Below are positions 45,016 through 53,224 of a stretch of 64,000 bases of DNA, one piece after another. The DNA is from Planctomycetota bacterium. GTDB taxonomy: Bacteria; Planctomycetota; Planctomycetia; Gemmatales; Gemmataceae. Where the stretch lies: the NCBI GenBank assembly GCA_021781415.1, contig JAJXWW010000114.1, forward strand, positions 21,470-85,469, given 5' to 3'. Under the pieces are notes generated by a model that ran no database searches, was not told the origin of the DNA, and worked only from the letters and a program-made list of their open reading frames with translations. The position numbers and the translations under genes were made by a program. How positions within the stretch are numbered: position 1 is the first letter of the stretch; each line of letters begins with the position of its first letter.

Positions 45016-46182
45016 ATGGATGCGCGTGGCGAACGCGAACCTCGGGTTGTGCTGGTTCACGATTGGTTGACCGGCATGCGCGGCGGCGAGAAATGCCTGG
45101 AAGTGTTGTGTCGCCGTTGGCCTCGAGCCGAGTTGTTCGCACTGCTGCATCGGCGAGGAAGCGTCAGCGATGCCATCGAACGACTGCAACCGCGCGCCAG
45201 CTTCCTCAATTTACTGCCTGAGAATCATCGCTACTATCGCTATTTGTTGCCGTTGATGCCCGCCGCCGCCACCAGCTGGCGTCTTCCCCCTTGCGATCTC
45301 GTGGTCAGCTTCAGCCACTGCGTTGCCAAAGCCATGCCCCAACGCCGTTCGCCCGTTCCCCATGTGTGCTACTGTTTCACGCCCATGCGCTACGCCTGGC
45401 ACATGAAGGATTCCTACTTCGGTTCGGGGCGAATGGGTGGCATCAAGGCGCAGCTGTTGGAGCGCTTCCTCGGTTGGCTGCGCGAATGGGATCGACGCAC
45501 CGCCGCCAACGTCTCGCATTTCGTGGCCATCAGCGAGACGGTGCGGCAGCGCATCGCCGAGTGTTATGGCCGCGATAGCACGGTCATCTATCCGCCGGTC
45601 GATACCGACTATTATCACCCCGTCGCCCTGCCGCGAGAAGATTTTTATCTCGTGGTGTCGGCGTTCGCGCCGTACAAGCGGATCGACCTGGCCATTGAGG
45701 CCTGCAACGCCCTGCGGCGTCCACTGTTGCTGATCGGCAACGGACAAGATGAGGCACGCCTTCGCGCGTTGGCCGGGCCGACGATTCACTTTCTCGGCTG
45801 GCAGCCCAACGCCGTCATCCGCGATCACCTACGCCGTTGCCGCGCCCTGCTGTTTCCGGGCGAGGAAGACTTTGGCATCGTTCCCGTCGAGGCCCAAGCG
45901 TGCGGAGCGCCGGTCCTCGCCTACGGTCGAGGCGGCGCGACCGAGACCGTCGTTCCGCCCGAACGACGCCGCGAGCCGACGGGAATGTGGTTCCACGAAC
46001 AGACCGTCGAGGCGTTGGCGGAAACCCTGGTCGATTTCGAGAAGCGCCGCTCGCTGTTCTCACCGACGGTCGCCCGCCGTCAAGCCTTGCGCTTCAACGC
46101 ACCCCGTTTCGCCGACGAACTCTTCCGCTATCTCGATGGGGTACTGCAACCGCGTGCCGAAGCCACGCGCCGCGCGGCCTAA
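45016..46182 (+). CDS. GT4-type glycosyltransferase (WbaZ-like)
   Basis: A 388-residue retaining glycosyltransferase with two Rossmann domains (GT-B). The N-terminal VVLVHDWLTGMRGGEKCLEV and PHVCYCFTPMRYAWHM segments are typical of WbaZ-type mannosyltransferases. The C-terminal donor domain has SAFAPYKRIDLAIEACN and the ExxxFGIVPVEAQACGAPVLAYG motif with the catalytic Glu. GAGGAG precedes the ATG. It probably builds exopolysaccharide or lipopolysaccharide. No other polysaccharide genes flank it. Confidence 0.9.
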   Translation: MDARGEREPRVVLVHDWLTGMRGGEKCLEVLCRRWPRAELFALLHRRGSVSDAIERLQPRASFLNLLPENHRYYRYLLPLMPAAATSWRLPPCDLVVSFSHCVAKAMPQRRSPVPHVCYCFTPMRYAWHMKDSYFGSGRMGGIKAQLLERFLGWLREWDRRTAANVSHFVAISETVRQRIAECYGRDSTVIYPPVDTDYYHPVALPREDFYLVVSAFAPYKRIDLAIEACNALRRPLLLIGNGQDEARLRALAGPTIHFLGWQPNAVIRDHLRRCRALLFPGEEDFGIVPVEAQACGAPVLAYGRGGATETVVPPERRREPTGMWFHEQTVEALAETLVDFEKRRSLFSPTVARRQALRFNAPRFADELFRYLDGVLQPRAEATRRAA

Positions 46183-46455
46183 TCCAGATTGCGCGCCGTG
46201 GAGTTCCTCGCGCCGCGCAAGAAACTGCGCGAACTGTTCCATAATCGTCGTCAAATCGTCGTCTTTTTCCGCACTCCTTGCAAATTACCCAGATTGTCGA
46301 ATTGGCATTTCGTTTGCATTAGGAGTTTTCGTGAAAATCGCTGCGTTGAGCGGTTTATCCTTGCTTTTTTCAAGCGAGCGACTAATCTCTTAGTTGGGCA
46401 TCCCAACATGCCCAGATTTCCTATTCTTCCGAAGACTCCAGATGAAGGGGACACC

Positions 46456-47430
46456 ATGAAACGATTGATGGTTGGGATGGCGGCGTTGGCGCTTGTTTTC
46501 CAGTTCGGGACGGCAGCTCAGGCGGCGAAGAAGAATCGCGGCTGCTGCACGCCGTGCGGCCCGACGCAACAAGTTTCGTATCAAGAGATGGAACAAACCG
46601 TGTACGAGTGTGTTCCAGTGACGAAGGTTGAAGACCGCATGGTCACGGTCATGGAACGCAAGACGCGCGAAGTCGAGCAGATTTGCGTCGTTTGCGTGCC
46701 GACAATGAGGATCGAGAAACGTCAATGCACCGTGTACGAATGCTCGTATGTGCCCAAGAAAGTGCAGCGAACGATCTGCGTGCCGATGACGGTGATGGAG
46801 AAACGCACCATCATCCAGTGCGTGCCGGAATACAAGGACGTGATGGAAAAGATCGTGGTCATGGTTCCCGAATTCAGGCCCGAAGAGCGGACTTGCACGA
46901 TGTGCGTGATGAAGCCGGTCACGACGGTCGTGCCGTGTCAGATCACCGTCTGCAAGCCGACGATGGTGCAGACCGCGCCGTCTTGCTGCAACCCCTGCGG
47001 CGTCACGGTTTGCCGCATGATGCCGTACACGGAAGTCGTCAATCGCACGGTGACGCGCTGCGTCCCCGAAACGGTCGTGAAGAAATACACCGTCAACGTC
47101 TGCACCTACAAGCCGGTGGAGAAGACCGTCACGCGCCGCATCTGCACGATGAAGCAAGTGCAGAAGACGATCGACGTTCCGGTCTGCCACATGACGACGA
47201 AAACGGAAGACGTGATGGTCAATGAAGTCGTGTCGAAGCCGGTGGTCAAGACCTACGACGTGCAGGTATGCGAGATGGTGCGCAAGGAAGAAAAGCGCAA
47301 GGTCACGGTCGTCGATTGCGTGCCGGTGCAGAAGAAGATTCAGGTGAACGTCTGCTCGTACCAGATGGTTCCGAAGAAGGTTAAAGTGTGCGTGCCGGTC
47401 GTCAGCTGCTGCACGCCCTGCTGCAACTAA
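46456..47430 (+). CDS. exported cysteine-rich YTV-type repeat protein
   Basis: A 324-residue secreted protein with a signal peptide (MKRLMVGMAALALVFQF, cleavage near AQAA). The mature part has over 30 cysteines in degenerate repeats of about 20-25 residues, built on V(Y/T)xC(V/K)P or CxMxxxTxxxxVPVC. Val, Thr, Lys and Met are abundant. It starts and ends with paired Cys motifs (GCCTPCG, CCTPCCN). This fits planctomycete YTV-domain proteins reported from cell-wall fractions, where disulfide crosslinking is thought to give strength. AAGGGG lies 5 nt before the ATG. A strong hairpin terminator follows. Confidence 0.85.
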   Translation: MKRLMVGMAALALVFQFGTAAQAAKKNRGCCTPCGPTQQVSYQEMEQTVYECVPVTKVEDRMVTVMERKTREVEQICVVCVPTMRIEKRQCTVYECSYVPKKVQRTICVPMTVMEKRTIIQCVPEYKDVMEKIVVMVPEFRPEERTCTMCVMKPVTTVVPCQITVCKPTMVQTAPSCCNPCGVTVCRMMPYTEVVNRTVTRCVPETVVKKYTVNVCTYKPVEKTVTRRICTMKQVQKTIDVPVCHMTTKTEDVMVNEVVSKPVVKTYDVQVCEMVRKEEKRKVTVVDCVPVQKKIQVNVCSYQMVPKKVKVCVPVVSCCTPCCN

Positions 47431-47458
47431 CTCTCTCGGTTCACGGCTCTCTCCCTCT

Positions 47459-47504
47459 TTCGGCGAGCGGATCGCACATGCGGGCCGCTCGCCGAAGGCT
47501 TTTT
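47459..47504 (+). terminator. intrinsic terminator of the YTV-type gene
   Basis: A perfect 12-bp stem TTCGGCGAGCGG/CCGCTCGCCGAA with a 14-nt loop, followed by GGCTTTTTC. It lies 29 nt after the stop codon. Confidence 0.85.
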
Positions 47505-47566
47505 CGGACGCGCTTGTCTACAATAGATAGGATCGGCATTCGAGACCTGCCTCGGGGAGATAAGGC

Positions 47567-47992
47567 ATGAAGTGGGACTGGTTGGCGTTCTGGCGTCGCT
47601 TTCGTCGCGGACCACGACCCGAACGAGCGCGCCGTCTCTTTTCGTTTCAGCGCGAGCGCTTGGAACTGCAATTCTTCCAGTCGGCGTCGGCCACCGGGAA
47701 ACCACGCGGTCTGCTTTGGAAAGACATCGAATGGGGGGCGAGCGTCGAGTTCGCGCGGGAACGATCGAGCGGTCAATTGGCGGCTCTCGTCGGCATCACC
47801 ATACGATTCGAAGCGGTCGAGGGCGGAGACATGGAAGGGCTGCCCGCCGTGGCCAATCTCCGCAACGCCTCGGCAGTGTTCTTCTTTCACGATGGCCGAT
47901 GGCACACCGCCGGCAAAGCCGTGTTCAATCTCAATCCCGATGAAGCCCTGACGCACTTTCAAAAGCAGTACGAACGGCTCTCGTCCGGATAG
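47567..47992 (+). CDS. conserved-looking hypothetical protein
   Basis: A 141-residue protein of no recognised family. It has a basic N-terminus (Trp/Arg-rich, RRFRRGPRPERARR), then a region with alternating strands (LELQFFQSASATGKPRG, LAALVGITIRFEAV, ASAVFFFHDGRWHTAGKAVFN), consistent with a small alpha/beta domain. The gene follows its own GGGGAG site. The next gene is 45 nt away on the same strand, so the two may form a pair. Confidence 0.65.
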   Translation: MKWDWLAFWRRFRRGPRPERARRLFSFQRERLELQFFQSASATGKPRGLLWKDIEWGASVEFARERSSGQLAALVGITIRFEAVEGGDMEGLPAVANLRNASAVFFFHDGRWHTAGKAVFNLNPDEALTHFQKQYERLSSG

Positions 47993-48037
47993 CACTTTCC
48001 TGGACCGATCTTGTCCGCAAGCGCGAACGGGGATGAC

Positions 48038-48400
48038 ATGGCACGCTGCGAACGGGGCTATCTGTGCGAGGTCTGCGGTCGAGAAGTCGGCGAGATTACC
48101 GAGTCCGATCTCTATCTGCGCTATGTACTCGGCGAAGTACCGCCCGAACAATTGCACCGATTGCCGGAACGACATCTCCGCTGCAATCCGGCGTTGGGAC
48201 AATACATCGTCGATCCCGCCTTCGAGCCGATTCGCTGCGAAGGCATGTTTGCCAAGGAAGCGATGGACCCCGCCTTCGTCGCCGCCGAGGAGGCGCGCGT
48301 CACGCGCGGCTGGCGTCGCTTGCAGGAGTTACCTCGTTTGGGTATCCCCATTATCGACTATCCGCTGACTCGAAACGAAATCGAAAATTCCTCCGATTAG
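48038..48400 (+). CDS. hypothetical protein with a CxxC-type N-terminus
   Basis: A 120-residue protein starting MARCERGYLCEVCGREV, where four cysteines in 14 residues could bind a metal ion or form a zinc ribbon half. The middle (YLRYVLGEVPPEQLHRLPERHLRCNP) and the acidic tail are unlike any family I know. ATG at 48038 has GGGG upstream; an in-frame TTG at 48011 is less likely. Its stop codon lies within a family A repeat, so the end may be altered. Confidence 0.65.
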   Translation: MARCERGYLCEVCGREVGEITESDLYLRYVLGEVPPEQLHRLPERHLRCNPALGQYIVDPAFEPIRCEGMFAKEAMDPAFVAAEEARVTRGWRRLQELPRLGIPIIDYPLTRNEIENSSD

Positions 48401-48452
48401 CCACGACGCGGAGCGGAGCGTGTCAACGCGCTCCGCTCCGCGTCGCGGCCAA
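48397..48452. repeat. family A palindrome supplying a stop codon
   Basis: TTAGCCACGACGCGGAGCGG arm with its complement ending GCGGCCAA. The TAG within TTAGCC is the stop of the 120-residue hypothetical gene, the same arrangement as at glnE. Confidence 0.88.
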
Positions 48453-48459
48453 CCTCGTC

Positions 48460-49440
48460 TCACCATCGAAAGTCCGCTCGTACCTCTGGGTTGACCACCT
48501 TCTCGGCGGGCCATTCGCCGCGCGAGAGGGAGACGATGGCTTGCGCTGCCGACAAGGCCATGTCGTCGCGCGATTGTACGTCCACGCCGGCGGCGTGAGG
48601 CGTCAGCACCACATTGTCCAACTCGAACAGGGGATGTTTGCCCGGCGGCTCTTCCTCGAACACGTCCAACCCCGCTCCGGCGATCCGTTTGTTCCGCAGG
48701 GCATCGAGCAGATCGGGTTCGTGAATGACCGCGCCGCGCGCGGTGTTGATGAGATACGCCGTCGGCTTCATCAGGCTAAGGGTTCGTCGATCGATGAGAT
48801 GGCGCGAATCCTTGGTGGCGGGTAGATGCAGCGTCAGATAGTCGGATTCCGCGGCCAAGCGCTCGAACGGCACGAGGGTGACGTGATGGCTTGCGGCGAA
48901 AGCAGCGTCGGGGACGGGATCGTAGGCTAGAAGCTTCATTCCGAAAGCGTGGCCTCGAATGGCGACTGCTTTGCCGATGCGTCCGAGTCCAGCGATGCCG
49001 AGCGTCCGCCCGCGCAACGGCAAATTGGCACCGCGCGGCCAACCGCCGGCCTTGACTCCGAGATGCTGCGGAACCAATCGCTTGGCCAAGGCGAGCATCA
49101 GACAGAAGGTATGTTCCGCCACCGAACCCTCGTTGGTTCCCGGCGCGATGGTGACGGCCATGCCCAGCCGAGTGGCGGCGTCCACATCGACCGCATCGTA
49201 TCCGACCCCAGCGCGCGCCACCACGCGCAGCTGCGGATGCGCCTCAAGAACCTTCGCGGTATACGGCTCCGAACCGGCCACGGCAGCCTTCACCCCGCCG
49301 AGGAACGTCAGCAGCTCGTCTTCGGACAATTGTCCTCCACGATTGGGATAAACCAGTTCAAAACCGGCGTCGCGCAGCACATGCACGAAACCGGCATCGA
49401 TGCCGGCCAGAGGCGCTGGCGCGATTAACACTTTGTCCAT
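48460..49440 (-). CDS. D-isomer-specific 2-hydroxyacid dehydrogenase (SerA-like)
   Basis: A 326-residue NAD-dependent dehydrogenase. VVARAGVGYDAVDVDAAT and APGTNEGSVAEHT precede the Rossmann motif GLGRIGKAVA. Catalytic residues are Arg in NTARGAV, Glu in DVFEEEP and His in TPHAAGV. It lacks the ACT/ASB domains of long SerA, so phosphoglycerate, glyoxylate or hydroxypyruvate are all possible substrates. It lies head-on to the upstream hypothetical genes, next to pxpC and pxpA on the same strand, separated by a family A repeat. Confidence 0.9.
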   Translation of the reverse strand: MDKVLIAPAPLAGIDAGFVHVLRDAGFELVYPNRGGQLSEDELLTFLGGVKAAVAGSEPYTAKVLEAHPQLRVVARAGVGYDAVDVDAATRLGMAVTIAPGTNEGSVAEHTFCLMLALAKRLVPQHLGVKAGGWPRGANLPLRGRTLGIAGLGRIGKAVAIRGHAFGMKLLAYDPVPDAAFAASHHVTLVPFERLAAESDYLTLHLPATKDSRHLIDRRTLSLMKPTAYLINTARGAVIHEPDLLDALRNKRIAGAGLDVFEEEPPGKHPLFELDNVVLTPHAAGVDVQSRDDMALSAAQAIVSLSRGEWPAEKVVNPEVRADFRW

Positions 49441-49472
49441 CGTTAAAGTCCTAAAAATGCGACTCGTATTTC

Positions 49473-49526
49473 GGTTAGCCGCGACGCGGAGCGGAGCGCG
49501 AGGCCGCGGTTGCCGCGCGCTCCGCT
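49473..49526. repeat. family A repeat, damaged copy
   Basis: An intact left arm GGTTAGCCGCGACGCGGAGC and a truncated right arm CGCGCTCCGCTC. It lies between the pxpC stop and the hydroxyacid dehydrogenase start. Confidence 0.75.
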
Positions 49527-49532
49527 CTCATC

Positions 49533-50444
49533 TTATGAATCGAACGCCTCCGCCGTCCGCAAGCGCGTTAACCATTGACGTAATTCTTCCCTCTTGGCGC
49601 GATGGATCGCCTCGGCGGCTTCCAAGGTCACGCGCTGAAAGTGGATAGAGTCGCCGGGTCGCAACTGAGCGAGTTTGTCCAGATCGGCGTCGATGACTTG
49701 GGCGATCTTCGGATAGCCGCCGATGGTTTGGCCGTCGACGCCCAGGACGATGCACTGCCCGTCGCGCGTCGCCTGCACGCTGCCGGGACAGACCGGCTCC
49801 GATTCCCATTCGCGCTGCGGGACCGTCAAGGCGTCGCCGCGTAAGCGCAGCCCCATGCGATTGCTGGACGGCGACACCGCGAACGTCCGTTCGTAAAGCT
49901 CCGCGACCGCGAACCCATCCGCTTGCGTTCCCTCCACGACGCGGAGCAAACGCGGCTCGGCGTTCCAGGCGAAATCGCAACGAAAATGGCGAACGGCGAT
50001 GTTGCCGGCCCTACAGGGCAATTCCACTCCGGCTCGCAGCGGTTCGAGACTGGAACGACTGCCGAGAACGAGAGGCGTCTGCAAGCCGCCGCGCACGCAG
50101 AGATACGCGCGCATTCCGCTTGGCGTTCCTCCGATACGCAAAGTCTCGCCGCGCGGCAGCGCGAACGTCTTGCCGACCTCCCATGCCCTGTCGCCGAGAC
50201 GCATCTCGAATGGAGCGCCGTACAGAACGCAAGCGAGGTTCTCGTCTGCCCGCAGGGTCGGGCCATTCGAGCTGATTTCGAGCGCGGCGTCGTCGGGTGG
50301 ATTGCCGACGAGTGCATTTCCCAACGCTAAGGCGAAACGATCCGCCGCGCCGCCGACTGGCACGCCGAGGCTGCGCGTGCGCGGCCGGCCGTGATCCACG
50401 ATCGGCGTCCACAATCCCGGATGGATGACGGTTAGGGTGGCGAT
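49533..50444 (-). CDS. pxpC: 5-oxoprolinase subunit C-like (biotin-dependent carboxyltransferase family)
   Basis: About 303 residues of the KipA/PxpC family, which with PxpA and PxpB cleaves 5-oxoproline with ATP. Diagnostic segments are VIHPGLWTPIVDHGRPR, the GAADRFALALGNALVGN motif, AYLCVRGGLQTPLVLGSRSS and PVCPGSVQATRDGQCIVLGVDGQTIGGYPKIAQV. The family start (TLTVIHPGL) has no ATG, GTG or in-frame upstream TTG. The only plausible initiators are non-canonical, for example ATC at 50444, overlapping the pxpA stop. The start is therefore uncertain. No PxpB gene is adjacent. Confidence 0.82.
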   Translation of the reverse strand: MATLTVIHPGLWTPIVDHGRPRTRSLGVPVGGAADRFALALGNALVGNPPDDAALEISSNGPTLRADENLACVLYGAPFEMRLGDRAWEVGKTFALPRGETLRIGGTPSGMRAYLCVRGGLQTPLVLGSRSSLEPLRAGVELPCRAGNIAVRHFRCDFAWNAEPRLLRVVEGTQADGFAVAELYERTFAVSPSSNRMGLRLRGDALTVPQREWESEPVCPGSVQATRDGQCIVLGVDGQTIGGYPKIAQVIDADLDKLAQLRPGDSIHFQRVTLEAAEAIHRAKREELRQWLTRLRTAEAFDS

Positions 50445-51157
50445 GGCGGCGTCTCCCGGCGAGTGAGGAACGGCTTCACGACAATGCCGCGTCGTTGCAA
50501 CTCCGCCCGCAACGCGCGAACGAACTCCACGGCTTGGGGATTGTCGCCGTGAACGCACAGGGTTTGAATGCCGCGCCCTCGCAGCAGCCCTTCCGCCTGC
50601 CGAGCCGCTTCTGCCGCATCCGTTACAAACGCATCGGGCTGTGTGCGCGGTACGAGCGATCCATCCGGCAAATAGCGTCGATCCGCGAACCCCTCGCGGA
50701 GAAAGGCACAACGACCGGCGCACCGTGCTTCCAGACGCGAACCCGGCAACGCCATGACCTCGAGATCGAACAGAGCGGCGGCTTCGACGAGGGGGCGGGC
50801 GTAGGCATCGTCTCGGCAAGCCAAATGGTACAGCGCTCCGTGCGGTTTGACGTAGCGCAGCGGAATGCCCACGGCGCGCGCCAGACCGGAGAGAGCGCCG
50901 ATCTGATACGCGCACTGCTCGAAGATTTGCTTCTCGGTTAGCACGATCTCTCGTCTTCCGAAATGATCGCGGTCGGCGAATCCGGGATGCGCTCCGACCC
51001 GCACGCCGTGCTTGGCCGCTAGAATCAGCGCGTCGTATGCCGTGCCCGCGTCGCCGGCATGAAAGCCGCACGCGATATTAGCCGATGTAATCAGCGGCAT
51101 CAACTCGGCGTCGTGAGGACACCCTTCGCCGAGGTCACCGTTGAGGTCGAGTTCCAT
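50432..51157 (-). CDS. pxpA: 5-oxoprolinase subunit A (LamB/YcsF family)
   Basis: A 241-residue TIM-barrel-like protein. LDLNGDLGEGCPHDAELMPLITSANIACGFHAGD, HPGFADRDHFGRREI, YVKPHGALYHL and LCVHGDNPQAVEFVRAL are diagnostic of PxpA. It works with PxpBC to return 5-oxoproline to glutamate. The coding end overlaps the start region of the PxpC gene, so the two are probably coupled. Length is normal. Confidence 0.93.
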   Translation of the reverse strand: MELDLNGDLGEGCPHDAELMPLITSANIACGFHAGDAGTAYDALILAAKHGVRVGAHPGFADRDHFGRREIVLTEKQIFEQCAYQIGALSGLARAVGIPLRYVKPHGALYHLACRDDAYARPLVEAAALFDLEVMALPGSRLEARCAGRCAFLREGFADRRYLPDGSLVPRTQPDAFVTDAAEAARQAEGLLRGRGIQTLCVHGDNPQAVEFVRALRAELQRRGIVVKPFLTRRETPPSPP

Positions 51158-51420
51158 GTTCTTCCCTACTCAATCCGGTTTTCTCCATCGCGGATCGTTC
51201 CCGCTTTGCGTGAGAGGGAATGCGCGTCTTGTCTTGCGATATCTTAAGGAAAATGAGGAAAAAATCCCCTATTTTAATGTCGACCCTTCTTGACAACTCG
51301 TCCAAGATGCACTTAAATTACAGAATAGAAGCGGAAGGTGCCGTTCGCAAACGAAATGCTCAATTCGGCCGCGACATCTTTACTAATTCCATCATCTGCC
51401 CTAGTTTTAAGGAGTTTACA

Positions 51421-52296
51421 ATGCCGAGGCTCGTGTTTTGGAAGCGTTGGCGCGGTTTCACGCTGATCGAACTGCTGGTAGTCATCGCCATCATCGCCAT
51501 TCTTATCGGTCTGCTGCTGCCCGCGGTTCAAAAGGTGCGCGAAGCCGCCGCACGGGCACAATCGCAGAACAACCTGAAGCAGATGGGTCTCGCCACGGCG
51601 AACATCGCAGGTACTTACAACGGTCTGCTGCCTCCGGGCTATGGCGAGTTTTTACCCACTGGGTATGGTGGCTGGAAAGGCAACCAGACGGAAGGCACGA
51701 ATTTCTTTAATCTGCTCCCCTACATCGAGCAGCAGAACTTGTACAACCAAGGCGCTACGGGAGGCAACGGTGGGCACCTCGCCATGCAGCTTCAATGGGC
51801 AGGCGCGAGCCGCAACGTAAAGACCTACGTTGCTCCCTCCGATCCGAGTTGGCAGCCCGGAAACCACGCTCTCACAAGTTATCGTTACAACGCGCTCGCT
51901 TGGTTCAACCCCGTCGGCAGCACGAACTGGAATGGATCACCGATGTTCCCTGCCACATTCACAGATGGCACGTCGAATACGATTCTCTTCACCGAGGGGT
52001 TCTCTATCGAGGGCAGTTATCGCAACGATTGGTGCAGCCGCTACAACGGCTACTATGGCCAGGGGCCATGCTATTTTGCTACGGGTAGCACGCCGCCCTT
52101 CACTCCACCGGGTATGACCCCCCAAACTGCTGCCAGCACTTATCCCAGTTTACCCAACGCGCTCGGGAGTGCCAGCGGTATTCAATGTGGTTTGGCCGAT
52201 GGTTCGGTGCGTACCGTGAACCAGGGGATTAGCGGATACACTTGGTATCTCGCCAGCAACCCCCAAGACGGTCTACCTCTCGGTTCCGATTGGTAA
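51421..52296 (+). CDS. DUF1559 domain protein with prepilin-type N-terminus
   Basis: A 291-residue exported protein. [27 protein letters not shown] is split by the type IV prepilin/pseudopilin cleavage site (Gly before Phe-Thr-Leu-Ile-Glu) and forms the N-terminal helix. The rest is DUF1559: [35 protein letters not shown] and a C-terminal GLADGSVR motif in place of the usual FADGSVR. Hundreds of paralogues occur in some planctomycetes, with unknown function. AAGGAG precedes the ATG. A hairpin terminator follows the stop. Confidence 0.94.
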   Translation: MPRLVFWKRWRGFTLIELLVVIAIIAILIGLLLPAVQKVREAAARAQSQNNLKQMGLATANIAGTYNGLLPPGYGEFLPTGYGGWKGNQTEGTNFFNLLPYIEQQNLYNQGATGGNGGHLAMQLQWAGASRNVKTYVAPSDPSWQPGNHALTSYRYNALAWFNPVGSTNWNGSPMFPATFTDGTSNTILFTEGFSIEGSYRNDWCSRYNGYYGQGPCYFATGSTPPFTPPGMTPQTAASTYPSLPNALGSASGIQCGLADGSVRTVNQGISGYTWYLASNPQDGLPLGSDW

Positions 52297-52358
52297 CTCG
52301 AATCGATCCACTCCTGGAGAAGAGGATCTTGTAATAGTTCGGTTCTCTCCATTACTCG

Positions 52359-52406
52359 AAACGATTGCCGTTCGCCGAAGTTGCGAGCGGCAATCGTTTA
52401 GACTTT
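52359..52406 (+). terminator. intrinsic terminator after the DUF1559 gene
   Basis: A perfect 12-bp stem AAACGATTGCCG/CGGCAATCGTTT with a 17-nt loop, followed by AGACTTTT. It lies 63 nt after the stop. Confidence 0.8.
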
Positions 52407-52522
52407 TAGCCCCTCTCCCCCGCAGTGCAGGGGAGCATTCTGCAGCGGATCCCGCTTTTGTGTTGCTCGGTCCAGACATTTGGCGCTTTCGCCAATCCAT
52501 CTACTTCCCTGGTGAACTGCTC

Positions 52523-53056
52523 ATGCGAACGAACGGACGGATTTTGCTTCAACGGTTCCTCCCCTTTGGAATGTTTGCGTCTCTGATTGTGACCCTCGTC
52601 GGCTGCGGAGGATCCAAGACAACCATCACCGGCAAGGTGACGATTGACGGTCAGCCCCTCCCGGCTGGTCGCATCGCGTTTGTCCCCAGCAAAGGCGGGG
52701 CCGGCGTTGGTGCCGAGATCAAAGACGGTCAATACACGGTCGAGAAAGTTCCCTACGGGAACGTGAAAGTCACGGTGGAAACGCAGTCGATCAAAACCCG
52801 GATCGATGCATTGACCGTTGCCGCGCAACAATTCGCCATGTCTCAAGCCCCGCCTGGGGTGAAGATTCCCGAGAATGCCAAACAATCTCTCGAAGAAGAG
52901 AAAAAGCAGGCGGGAGAGAAAGCCCAAGAATTGAGAGAGCTTCAGACGAAGTATCTCCCCGTACCGGAAAATTACGGCAAGGATAACACGACTCCTCTTA
53001 CACTTGAAGTGAAATCGGACACGAAGACCTACGACATTCCGCTAAAGTCGAAATAG
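52523..53056 (+). CDS. lipoprotein with transthyretin-like carboxypeptidase-regulatory fold
   Basis: A 177-residue lipoprotein. A signal peptide with lipobox LVGC (Cys near residue 26) leads to KTTITGKVTIDGQPLPAGRIAFVPSKGG, the first strands of the transthyretin-like domain common in planctomycete lipoproteins. GQYTVEKVPYGNVKVTV continues the fold. A Lys/Glu-rich helical stretch (about 115-145) and a final KSDTKTYDIPL strand complete it. These small lipoproteins often follow DUF1559 genes in planctomycetes, as here. Function unknown. Confidence 0.85.
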   Translation: MRTNGRILLQRFLPFGMFASLIVTLVGCGGSKTTITGKVTIDGQPLPAGRIAFVPSKGGAGVGAEIKDGQYTVEKVPYGNVKVTVETQSIKTRIDALTVAAQQFAMSQAPPGVKIPENAKQSLEEEKKQAGEKAQELRELQTKYLPVPENYGKDNTTPLTLEVKSDTKTYDIPLKSK

Positions 53057-53075
53057 TCGAACGGATTGTCTTCGA

Positions 53076-53107
53076 CCCCATCTCCCCTGCACACCGGGGA
53101 GATGGGG
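53076..53107. repeat. 32-bp palindrome after the lipoprotein gene
   Basis: Perfect 12-bp arms CCCCATCTCCCC/GGGGAGATGGGG with an 8-nt loop, 19 nt after the stop. No T tract follows, so it is either a mobile palindrome of the CTCCCC type or a weak terminator. Related CTCCCC hairpins lie near 13843, 17833 and 52408. Confidence 0.8.
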
Positions 53108-53224
53108 TGGCCGAGAGCGCCATCACCCCGATCTCAACGAGTTCACGACGACGATTCGTGACACGAGTCCAACTCGACCCCTTGCGCTTCGGTTCGTTCG
53201 GTCGAGCCTCTCGCCGATTGTCTT

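Noticed and set aside
49533..51071. A 512-codon reading of pxpC including upstream sequence
   Set aside because: The upstream part is the out-of-frame shadow of pxpA; PxpC similarity begins at about 50435.
53076..53107. Hairpin considered as an intrinsic terminator
   Set aside because: Perfect stem but no T tract on either side; listed as a repeat instead.
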